Source: Phalacrocorax aristotelis (lineage: Eukaryota; Chordata; Aves; Suliformes; Phalacrocoracidae). Taken from it: 64,000 nucleotides of DNA. A model generated the notes under the pieces. The model did not search any database. It had not been told where the DNA came from and worked only from the letters and a program-made list of their open reading frames with translations. The stretch spans positions 15,274,041 through 15,338,040 of the forward strand of contig NC_134279.1 in NCBI RefSeq assembly GCF_949628215.1, given 5' to 3'. Below are positions 38,101-47,173 of this stretch, piece after piece (positions within the stretch are counted from its first letter, which is position 1; each line of letters begins with the position of its first letter). The position numbers were made by a program, and so were the translations under genes.

Positions 38101-41100
38101 ATGCAATTAAAAAAAAAAAAAAAGAGAGCCAATTTTAAATCACTTACCAATAAGCCACCATGAAAGAAGTCCCAAAATGACCTGCTGCCGAAGCCACCGT
38201 GACAATGTGACCGTGGTTGTTGCTCATCATGGTTGGCAGAAAAGCTCTTGTGGTCTTGCAAGTCATTTAAAGCGAGAGGCAAGATTGTGGGGAAGGGGGA
38301 AAAGAACAATGTTTTCTTAGGCAGATTCAACACGGACCCTGACTCTCATTCATTATGCGCCCAATGCTATCCTTAATGCTGTGTGCTGCACAGCACCTCA
38401 GATTCTGAGAGGAGCTGACTCACATCTTTCCTGTGCTGCTTTTTGGTTTCAGGTGTCAGCACCAACACTGCCGGTGTCTCACCCCAGCATGCACAATAAA
38501 ACGCTCATCCATCTGTAGCATCTCTTTTCTTCTGCTGCAATAACAGCACTCTGTAACCCCTGCTGGCAGCTGCCCTACCCCAGGGGTCAGCTGTGGCTGT
38601 GCCAAGGGCCCAAGACCCAGCTCTGATGGGGCCCAGCTATGTCACCTTGACTCAGGCTGCTGGCAGAAAGTTGTGAGAAAGCCCACAGAGAGGTGAGAGG
38701 TATGAATCACAGGGAGAGGCAGGGTGATGGGAAACAGGCTTGGAAGTACCTCAAGGAGCCAGGAGGGAAGGCAGTGACACAGCAAAGTACAAACCGCAAG
38801 GGGACAAGTACCCAGAAAGATTGGCCAGGTTGGTGGGTGCAGTCAGGGAGGGTCCAGGCCTCGCCCTGCCCTGCGGCTGGGCTGTGCTGGGAGCTGTGGG
38901 GCTGGCCCTCCGCTGCTCTGCCCGACCTGCCATACCATTTGGGCCGCGTGCTGGCTGGCTATTGTATGTGTCACCTGATGAAAGCATTGCTTTGTATTTT
39001 TCAGCTGTGTATCTTTGACCTGCAGGGTCTTGGTGCACAGCTGTGGGCGCCCAAACTACCTGATGCAATGAGGAACCCTAATACACCGATGACAGAGACC
39101 AACCCAAGCTGCAGACGAGGCTGTCACCAGCCAGCTCACACAGAAGTAAGAGAGAATGAAAAAACTGGGCCAGGCTCAGATCAGCAAGAGCTTAGTCAAG
39201 TTCCCCGGCAGTCTGTCTAGCTGGGTGCCCTTGTGCTCTATGTGTCCAAAAGATGCTGTTGAATTCACTGGTAGCAGGAAATAATTGTTGGTCTAAACAC
39301 GCCTCCTCAACAATGCTCCCAAATGAACACAGGTATGAAGATGGTAGTGGCCCTTACCCAGATGTGAGCAAGAATGTTGACTTCAAACATTCTTTCAATC
39401 TGGTGGTCCTGAGTCGAGAGCAGGTCGGCAGCCGTAATCACACCAGCGTTATTCACCAGGATGGAGACATCCCCAATTTCCTTTCTCACCTTTGGGACAG
39501 AAAAAACCCAGAAACGTGCATGTCAGTCGTTATCAAAAAAATGTAAGGCTGTGGAAGATGAGCGACGTTTCATTTAATTCCTAACGTTGTTTCTTTTAGG
39601 GAGAGGAAGGTCGTGCCACGCTTCCAGGTGTGGCAGGAACCCTGCAGCAGTACCATGAAATCAGGTTTAGATCTGATGCTTCTCCCTTAATTACTGCCCG
39701 TATTGATAGTCTTCCACACGCTGCCCAGAGTCACGGTGTGCTCTGTGTAGCTGCAGCTGGGACTATGGACATACAGCTATTTTGAACCAGCTGGACCATA
39801 CTGTTTACAGTAAAACCTTTCAGTTGTCCCCAGTGTTTTCTGTGTGCTGTTGAGGCAACTAAGAATCAGAAGTTCCTTCTGTGGCTGGAAGTCTAAAGAG
39901 GAAACTTGGCAATGAGGTGTGATATGCCAGAGCCTCACAAAGGAGGACGACACTGGCTGTGCTCTTGGAAGTGCTACTTCACCCTCTGTACTGAAAGCAG
40001 CAGGAAGTGGAGGGATTCCAAGGGTTGCACGGTCTGCGTACAACACCCCTTCTCTTGTTTTCTGGACTTTTCTGAAAGTTGAGCGCATTTGGGTAGACCT
40101 TTGAACGTGCCCTGGCTCCCCACCTTCTCTGCAGCGCTGTAGATTTCCTCCCTTTTGCTGCAGTCCACCACGAAGGCTTGAACAGTGGCTCCCAGACTTT
40201 TGCATTCTGCTGCCGTGTCCTCAACACCATGCTGTGAGAGGCAGAAAAGAAAGATACGTGTGCGCAACTGTACCCTGACCGCATGTTGCTGCTCGGGCAC
40301 TGCGGCAGACTAGTTAGAGACTAAAGATTTGTCCTGATTGTGTAACGGCTGCCAAGGCCCTGAGCAGTTCGTGGCTACGCGGGGAAAGAGCTGTAGCCAG
40401 GGTTTGTGAGAGGACTACTGTTCTGACCTTAAATTTTGGTCCTGTGTAGAGCGACTGCCAGAAAGGTAATGCGGTAACAAGAGCGAGTTTGCCTTGGTGA
40501 AGCACATGTAGCGAGGCTGCAGAAAGGGGGCACTCAGTGACTTATGCAGCACAGCATGCAGACACTGTGACTGTTAGCAGAGCATATAACACTTAAAATG
40601 CATGCCCAGTTGACAGCCCTGAGATCTGAAAAGTGGCTCTACACGTTTCTGCATTCGCACCCTGGATGTGAGGAGAGAGGCATGCTCCGAAGTGCACAAT
40701 GTGGAGATGTTTCTTACGAGAGCAGCGTTTGACACACACAGAACAGATGCTCCCCAAAGTTATTGCATCATTTTACTAGGGGAGGGCAGAAGTGACTTTA
40801 CTGTGACCTTGTCCCCAGGTGCCAGAAAGCCATGCCACTGGGGACCTGTGCAGTGAAAAGCCCCAGATCAAAAACAACCTGGGACAGCTCAGCACTTGAC
40901 ATAAGCTGTGCAGGTCCTTGGGGTGGGAGACCAGGCAGCTCCACTCAGCCCTAGCTGCTGTTTAAGGCTGACAGTCTCGAGGGATGAGGCCTTTGTCAAG
41001 GCAGCTGGACTGGGGAAGCATACTCCTAAAATCTTTGGGATCCACCACCTCCTTTGCTGCTGTATTTCAGGGACTGCTCACACCCATGCTTACAACGTAC

Positions 41101-42363
41101 TTTCTAGCACTAAATCCAGGTCTTGCTCGGTACTAAGTTTAATCCCTTTCCTCCATTCCAGCAAACATGGACAACATTTGACTTAGCAGCAGCCCTTTAC
41201 ACACCGATAGACTGGTGCCATGCCTTCTCCCACTCCTCCAGAGTCTGGCCTTAGCCATAATGGGCAGCATGAACAGACACTGAAAATTTCAAGCATACCC
41301 TCCCTACCTATACATCCCCTCACACTAGGCTTGCCTTGGGGTTGGTTGGTTGGTTGGTTTGTTTGTTTGCTTCCTTCTTCGTTTGTGGTGGGGTTTTTTG
41401 CAGCTTCAGGATGATGTGATGAACTCCTCTGCAGTTTCTGATCCACTGTGTCAGAAACCTCTCCGTGCACTGCTGCCGAGCCACTCATCCCCTCTGCACA
41501 GCCAATTGCTGCTACGCACAGTACTTTGCCTTGATCCCTACTGAACGACATTCTGTTTGTTTGTATCTGTCCATCCTCCACTTGCCAAGGTCTTTTTGCG
41601 CTCTAGTCAATTTACCTGAAATAAAGAGCTTGGGCTAGCATAAGCCTTTAGCAAGGTGCCACCTACACGCATAACTGCAGCAGAGGGCAGCAGGGCTCAC
41701 ACACAGCCTGTTAGTGAGAGTAGAGACGCACCTTCCAGCAACGTATGCAAAATACCTGAGGCTAGACAGAGAGTGGGCAGAAGGTAAACTTGCTTCTCTG
41801 TAGAAACAGGCTTCTGGTCTCAGTGTGCCTTTTAGTGCCAGCCCAGGCGGTTCCAATGGCAGCTTGCTGACCACTGCGCTTCCCTCCTGCAGGCACTCGA
41901 CATGCTGTGCACGTGACCTCGCTGATCAGCACCGAGTAACTGCGGGACCGTGCGAGACACCTATGTCCTTCCATGAAAGTGGGGCCAAAGCCTCTGCTGG
42001 CGCTCAGCGTCCCAGTCAGCGAGCTGACCGAGAGCCGATGGGCGCGATGTGGAAGGAGGTGATGTGGATGCAGGCGCATGCAGCCCTTGTTACGCAGTTA
42101 CAAACCCAGCGGCCTGGGAGGTGAATGAGGCAAGAGAGGAACTGTACCGTTACCTTACTGACGTCCCACAGGACCAGCCTGCTCTGACGCTTGGCGAACT
42201 CGAGGGCAGTTGCTCTCCCCACGCCGTGGCCAGCGCCCGTGATGAGAACAAGCTCTCCGCTGACAGACTTTCTCTTCACAGGGAGAAAAAGCTTCACGAG
42301 AGCCTCTAAGTAGGAGTAGATGAGCGTGGCCAAAAACAGGAGGAGATCCAGAAACGGGCTCAT
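35093..42363 (-). CDS. HSD17B11: HSD17B11/13-type short-chain dehydrogenase, copy 1, complete
   Basis: An SDR-family oxidoreductase of the HSD17B11/HSD17B13 clade. These are lipid-droplet/ER NAD-dependent enzymes acting on 17-beta-hydroxysteroids or retinol. Exons: 42363-42154, 40231-40124, 39489-39358, 38254-38148, 36797-36660, 36396-36280, 35180-35093. The total is 900 nt, 299 residues, against 300 in human. A hydrophobic membrane/droplet anchor is at 4-19. TGAGHGVG (42-49) and D67 form the cofactor site, NNAG is at 119-122, and the catalytic residues are S172, Y185 and K189 (YCSSK). The start is the conserved MSPFLD; an in-frame ATG at 42438 would add 25 residues but is not conserved. All joins are GT/AG and in frame. 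Its position beside KLHL8 is that of mammalian HSD17B13, but the sequence mixes features of both paralogues, so the symbol is provisional. Confidence 0.93.
36280..36396 (-). other. HSD17B11: HSD17B copy 1 exon 6 (conversion boundary inside)
   Basis: [20 protein letters not shown], then NQKMVFVPS shared with copy 2, then SQRVALLFE specific to copy 1. The sequence switches from near-identical to diverged within this exon, at about 36309. The frame stays open. Confidence 0.92.
36660..36797 (-). other. HSD17B11: HSD17B copy 1 exon 5 (catalytic Lys)
   Basis: [20 protein letters not shown], then [20 protein letters not shown]. It holds K189 and the PVFxNTGF substrate/cofactor loop. It begins after CCTGCAG and ends AG|GTACCT. 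Confidence 0.93.
37593..37612. repeat. 8-bp hairpin in HSD17B copy 1 intron 4
   Basis: TGCACCGA, CCTC, TCGGTGCA. It is repeated at about 50045-50064 in copy 2 as part of block C. Confidence 0.8.
38148..38254 (-). other. HSD17B11: HSD17B copy 1 exon 4 (active-site Ser and Tyr)
   Basis: [20 protein letters not shown], then [15 protein letters not shown]. It holds S172 and Y185 of the catalytic triad. The cysteine codon after Y185 is split at TG|GTAAGT. Confidence 0.93.
39358..39489 (-). other. HSD17B11: HSD17B copy 1 exon 3 (residues 107-150)
   Basis: [16 protein letters not shown], then [18 protein letters not shown] and ILAHIW. It carries the NNAG motif of classical SDRs. The donor is TGG|GTAAGG. 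Confidence 0.94.
40124..40231 (-). other. HSD17B11: HSD17B copy 1 exon 2 (residues 71-106)
   Basis: [20 protein letters not shown], then [16 protein letters not shown], phase 0 at both ends. It has 36 codons, as in human HSD17B11. The donor is AAG|GTGGGG. Confidence 0.93.
41341..41369 (+). repeat. (GGTT)n(GTTT)n simple repeat
   Basis: Short tetranucleotide run in HSD17B copy 1 intron 1, with an equal-length copy at about 53797-53825 in copy 2. Confidence 0.8.
42154..42363 (-). other. HSD17B11: HSD17B copy 1 exon 1 (residues 1-70)
   Basis: Membrane anchor, [20 protein letters not shown] cofactor loop and LVLWDVSK, ending AAG|GTAACG. Identical to copy 2. Confidence 0.94.
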
Positions 42364-42880
42364 TGTTTTGCTGGGAGTCCTCTGGCCGCCTGACGGCGCC
42401 GCGGTCGCGCCTGACGAGGGTGAGGCTCGTTGCTCCACTCACGGCCCCCCTGAGCGCGCACCGCTCGCCCCGTCGGTCACGGGCCCCGCCCCGCTCCGCC
42501 CCGCCCCGCCCCGCCCCGGCAGGGCCCCAGCCTCCCTTCGCCGCCCGGGGCTCCGTGAAACGCGGAGGCCGCGACCGCCGAAGCAGGGCGGGCCCCTCGC
42601 CCCGTCCCTCCCGCCGGGGGCGCAGAGGCCAATCAGAGGCAGCGGTCGGGAAGGGGGCGTGCCCATGGGAGGGGAAAAGCCGGTGGGCGTAGAGCGCTCT
42701 CGATTGGTGGTGCTCCGTCCAATGGGAAGCGAGCTTGTAAAGGGGGCCGCCGGCGGCGGCGGGCAGTGGTTGGCGCCGTCGCCGGGTGGGTTGATAGAAG
42801 TGCTGCAGCCCGGACGGACACGGTGTTGGAGCGGGAGGGGACCTCACCCGCTCGCTCTGGAGCGGCGCTCGGGGAGCTCT
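42364..42880 (-). promoter_or_regulatory. CpG-island promoter of HSD17B copy 1 (one half of a former bidirectional promoter)
   Basis: Matches the HSD17B copy 2/NUDT9 promoter as far as about 42761. CCAAT boxes lie at 42629-42633, 42703-42707 (inverted) and 42719-42723, with a cluster of GC boxes near 42484-42518. On the right, where NUDT9 exon 1 would be, the sequence departs into GC-rich DNA and then a NUDT9 intron relic, so the plus-strand partner is missing. Confidence 0.8.
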
Positions 42881-43987
42881 GCGGCTGATCGGACGGGACG
42901 CAGCTCTCACAGTAGCAGCTGCTACCGGCGTGGCTACTGAGATGTGGCTCTTGGGCGGTTTCTGCCTTCATGGCTGTGGCAAACGCAGTCGCTAGACTTT
43001 GTGCTTTTTGCACTTGGTTGCGACGTTGCCGGCTGGCATCCATCAGTCCCGTTGTGTGACTGTTCTTGAAGAATTTCTCAAGACAGTGGGTACCACTAGG
43101 TCTGCTTTATTAATCACAGCTCAGAATTGGGCCAGCAGCTCAGTGTGTGGCAACGAAGAAGACACAGCCTCCAGGTTATACAGGTTTCCCTGATAATTAT
43201 GTCATTGTCAAAGTCGATCAGGTTTCTACTGTGTTCTCAATTCTTCATTTTTCTGGTCAATTCTGGTCAGTTAAAAGTTCTTATTTTTCCACCTTCAGCA
43301 AGTTCTTGTCCTCATCTCTGTTCTGCTTCTGGTCACGAGCCTCATTGGTCCATTGTTAGTCCTTCGATCTCCTTAGAACGTCTGCCCGATGTCTTCTTTA
43401 AGTTTGCTAATTTCTGAGAAGATAACCTTCCAACCCTTATATTTATCTATTTATTCATCTAAATACCTTATCTATATACCTATATTTAGTTAACAGAGAT
43501 ATTACAATACGCACTTAAACTTCATGTCTAACTATAGTTCTCTATATTTATTCTTTCTATTGATTAGCTCTGCTGGTGATTAATCCAGCCATGGTTGGGG
43601 CGATACAGGGGACAGAATGAGCAGTACTCTGCATGGACCAAAAAGAATAGTTAAAAACCTGTGATAACACAACTAGTATAACAATATTGAATATGTTTAT
43701 TTATCTAGTTCTTATTCTAAACTGGTGTAACAATGTCGAATACATTAATTTATCTATTTCTTATTCTAAACACCTATTCTAAGTATCTGAGCCGAAAATC
43801 TCTTAACAGCTATTTTTCTCCGCTTTGTTTGGCCCTGCACAGGTGGCAGTGTGGGCACCTTGCTGTTCTTGTCCCAGGCCCTCATGTCAAGAAGCATCAA
43901 ATCATGTTCTTCTTTGTTGTTTGCTGCAGGTGGAAGAGACATAAGTGGCAAGAAAGTTGTTTATTCAGTCTCTAGCAAAAACATCTT
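42881..43987 (+). pseudogene. NUDT9: NUDT9 relic (intron 4 and exon 5 fragment), split by an LTR
   Basis: 42881-43060 aligns with 60892-61083 and 43811-43987 aligns with 61086-61262, both in NUDT9 intron 4 and exon 5, same orientation. The match runs through the polypyrimidine/CAG acceptor into 58 nt of exon 5 (43930-43987: GTGGAAGAGACATAAG versus GTGGAAGAGGGACAGAAG). The copy has an in-frame stop and breaks off after ACATCTT. Exons 1-4 and everything after are gone. Because the match crosses a conserved exon boundary, it is a gene-duplication remnant, not an interspersed repeat. Confidence 0.85.
43061..43808 (-). mobile_element. Probable solo LTR of an endogenous retrovirus, family not assigned
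   Basis: This insertion interrupts the NUDT9 relic; the uninterrupted version is seen at about 61084. Read on the minus strand it starts TGTTAAGAG and ends AAGAACA (TG..CA), is about 750 bp, and has AATAAA (43111-43106) close to its 3' end, as in an LTR with U3-R-U5 layout. No clean target-site duplication or internal region was seen. It is a fossil, younger than the duplication that made the relic. Confidence 0.5.
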
Positions 43988-44734
43988 GAGGGTCCCCTAA
44001 ACTCTCTATTGCAATTCTGTCTCAAATCCTGCTGTGTGACTGCCCAGTCGCTCAGTCTCATGAGGTTCCCTGAGCAGTTTTCTTCATGGTGAGTCCAAGT
44101 CCGTCCTTCCTTCCTTTGAAGTTGTCAGCAGACTTTGTCACCTACCTTCCTCTTCCGGGTCGCTTAATGAAAGCAGAATGACACAAGTCCTTTCAACTTG
44201 TGGGACTCTACAGGTGAGCTCTTGGCTGGATGTTCCCTAAAATTCTGTCCTTTAGTTAGTTAGCCATACCCAGACCCATAGCATCTTAGGCTATGGCTGC
44301 TTAGTTTCCTCAAGTCCTTTGGAAAATGGCATTGACTTTACTAATTGGGTCATCCTTATCTAATTGAGTCTAAACTGCACAACTCACACTTAACTTGCCC
44401 ATGTATAATGGAGTGTCCAGATCCTTAACCAGAACAGGGATACTTAGAAGAAATGGGAGAAAACCAATTTCAGGTGGCTTGTCCAGCTCTAACAATGTAA
44501 CTGCATGGTCATCTTTGAAAAGGATTGCTGACCTCAGTCTTTTGCTTTTCAGGTAGAAAACTAGACGTATCTAGGTTGTGTTCATAATTCTACTTAAGGA
44601 TTTTTTTGAGCTGCTTGGGGAAGAGTGAAGGTTGCATGAACATCTGTGCGATCACCAAAATCTAGCTCCACTTAAGATTAGAGTTGTTGAAAAAGATTGG
44701 GTTGTTTTGGTTTTTTTTTCCTGGTGCTTTGGCG
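43988..44734. other. Unassigned spacer between NUDT9 relic and copy 2
   Basis: About 0.75 kb not matching NUDT9 downstream of exon 5 nor the flank of copy 1. It may be repeat-derived, but I recognise no family. The right edge shares only GTGCTTT before block A begins. Confidence 0.4.
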
Positions 44735-46518
44735 GCACTGTTGGTCATCTTGTCTGCAGGAGACTGAGTCAGCTCCAGCAGAGAGATTCAGAGCTAGGCA
44801 CTTCCTACTTTTCTCTTGGAACTTTGTTCTCTTCTTAATTAACACATCGGCGGTTGGGCCAGGCTCTAATTGCACAGCTCAGTGGTGCTGTCAGTTTCCT
44901 GGCGCAGGGCTCCAGTCAGTGCTGTAGCTGAGATGGAGGAGGCAGGGAGGGCAGGGAAGTGCCGACTCCGAGAGATACCTCAGAGGGAGGCAGAGCACGA
45001 GGCCAGAGCTGCTAACCTGACTCATGACGAGTCCTATGCCAGGGTGTGCAGTACCACTCTTCAAATTTGGGGCTTAGCTGTAGTGGCTATATGAACCTTG
45101 CTCACATAGGCTCCTGCTAGGCGTGTGTAATGCCCAGACTTTGGGATACGTTTCAGTTAGTTGTTGTGGCCAGAAGAACTGAGGAGCCTGGGAGGCTTGA
45201 TGAATCAGTTCTGTCACTGGTGCTCAGGAGGTGCAGGCTTAAATCCTTGCTTTGGCATGTTTCTTTCTGCCAAGCAGAAGACTTGCAGTCTCAGGCAACA
45301 TGGAGAAGATCAAGCGGCTCTCAGCTGTGACAGGTGTGTGGTCTTAGCAAGAGCTAAATATGTAGCTCAGATAAAAGCAGAAGCAGCACAAAACAACCTC
45401 TTTCAGAGTAGACATAGACATTAGGTAACTGTTCTCAGGTTTGGGGGATGCCTCCGAGGCAGAGAAAGCAGACTTACAAAATAACTCACTGAACATGCAG
45501 GCAAATTGGCCTCCTTTATCCTTCAGGACACAAAGAATGCTTCTCTCAAGTGTTTTGGGGTTTTAGAGGGTCTTGGTTTTCACTACAACCCGTGTAATAT
45601 TTTTTAAGTGGCATTTATTTAACTTGTCTTTTTTCCATTTGCTGAAATTTGCAAACCCCTTCTTTTCCTTTCTTGGCTACAGGAGTCTTGCACTGTGAAG
45701 CAGAAGGTCCCAAGCTGGGAACTTGTGCTTTGACATGCCCTGAATGTCCTGTTACATGAAAGTTGCGTGAGCAAAAAGGAAACCTTTTTTCTGTCACTTA
45801 GCACATTTAGCAACCATTTGTGCTGCCGGCAGCACAAACTTCTACCTCTTGCTACATAAGAGCAGGAGGAGCTGGATGACGAGGGCTCTCCTTTTCCTGA
45901 AGAACCTCAGTTCACAGAACAACACAAAGTGCTCAGGTGAATGGGAAGGACTCTACTGGAAGCCACCCATTTCCCGCTGTGCCAAAGGTGGCAGCATGTT
46001 CAGGCCTCCCTTGATGGCTGTGACTGCCTGGCACAGCTGGGAGTTGCACAAGCAGGTGGAATGATAATCTGTGCTCTGAAGAGGTCTTTGACCTGTGTTT
46101 CATCAGACGCTGTTCTCTTGTATGACAGGCCAAAGACCTTTGGGAGTTTAACCTCCTTGTCAAGGTGGGTCCCATCAGAGCAGGCCGCTAGCTTGCGATG
46201 AGCTGTGGGAAGGCTCGTCTGGAACATTCCTGTGTGCACACTCTGGTCCCTGGCCTGGCACCCGCATCTAAGCCCGGGCCTTGGCCCCGGCCCTTGCGTG
46301 GGCTGCACTGTTGGCGTGCCATGCCTGGTCCTGTACCTTGCTGATCCTGATGTGCCTTCCGGGTGTGACTGGGGTCCTGCCTCACCCCTGCAGCCTGGCC
46401 TGGTGGTTGGCAGACTCTGGCTGACCCTTTCACTGTTGTGGCACCAGCTCTGCTGCCCTTGCTCAGAACTGATGACCATATTCATTGCTGAGACACACCT
46501 TTGGGTTGCAGAGCAGTA

Positions 46519-46524
46519 TTTATT
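46519..46524 (-). promoter_or_regulatory. Candidate polyadenylation signal, HSD17B copy 2
   Basis: Minus-strand AATAAA about 565 nt past the stop, at the place equivalent to copy 1. Confidence 0.55.
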
Positions 46525-47085
46525 TGGAATAAGGAGTGTTGTTTGTGCTAATGCATAATTAATACACAATGTAATGATGTATTACATTACTTATAAGCCT
46601 GTATTATTTCAGGTACTCCCTATAAAAGCACATCAAACTGTGAGTGTCCATTAGAGCCCCTTTTTTTTTAATTTAAAAGATGATTTGAGGTGAAACAGGC
46701 CACCCACCTCCTCTATAAATTGCTTCTTGCAAGGTACCTTTGCTCAGGGATGAGTCCAGATTAACACATTCTCAGGCAATCGCTTTGCACTCAAGACAGG
46801 CTTGGTGGGAATTCATGTCTGCCTCAGCACTAGGAGATAGAGGCGATGCGCATAGAGCTAAAGCAGCCCTTTACACTTCTAGAGATGCATCTCTGCTTTG
46901 TTAACACTCCATGTTGTGCAGCTATGTCCCTGCTGCAGGTGTGGGATAAAACCTTAGGTGTGCTTGGACATGGTGGCCTGGAAGCGTTTGTCTTAGTTCT
47001 GCTCTGAGTCAAACCAGCTGAACTATGCTCAGCACACATTCTGTTTTCACTTGTGCCACTGGGAAATGAGAATCAAATTTAGCTT

Positions 47086-47173
47086 TCACTGAGTGCTTCT
47101 CTGCCCAATGACTGCATCAAACTTGACGTTGTTCAGCTTTTTCAGAAAAGCCAAGGCACGTTCTGGGAACAAC
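47086..47173 (-). other. HSD17B11: HSD17B copy 2 exon 7 and stop
   Basis: [20 protein letters not shown], then VIGQRSTQ and TGA. It lies in block B, with a few substitutions against copy 1. Confidence 0.92.

Larger units (their letters stand above)
31973..42770. repeat. Tandem duplication, copy 1
   Basis: Direct-repeat unit with its partner at 44735-55226. Block A (31973-33684 to 44735-46446), block B (34677-35473 to 46670-47466) and block C (36309-42761 to 48761-55217) match almost base for base. The stretches between blocks (33685-34676 and 35474-36308) match only in part, at clearly lower identity and with large indels. The unit holds a full HSD17B gene, its 3' flank and its promoter. Confidence 0.95.

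Noticed and set aside
42361-42438. N-terminal extension of HSD17B from the upstream in-frame ATG at 42438
   Set aside because: The family starts at the hydrophobic anchor (MSPFLD here). The extension is Ser/Ala/Gly-rich promoter sequence, not like any relative.
42155-42940. Frames of 200-250 codons overlapping the HSD17B copy 1 promoter, and the 334-codon frame at 54895-55899
   Set aside because: Same GC-rich artefact. They overlap a promoter and known exons in other frames.
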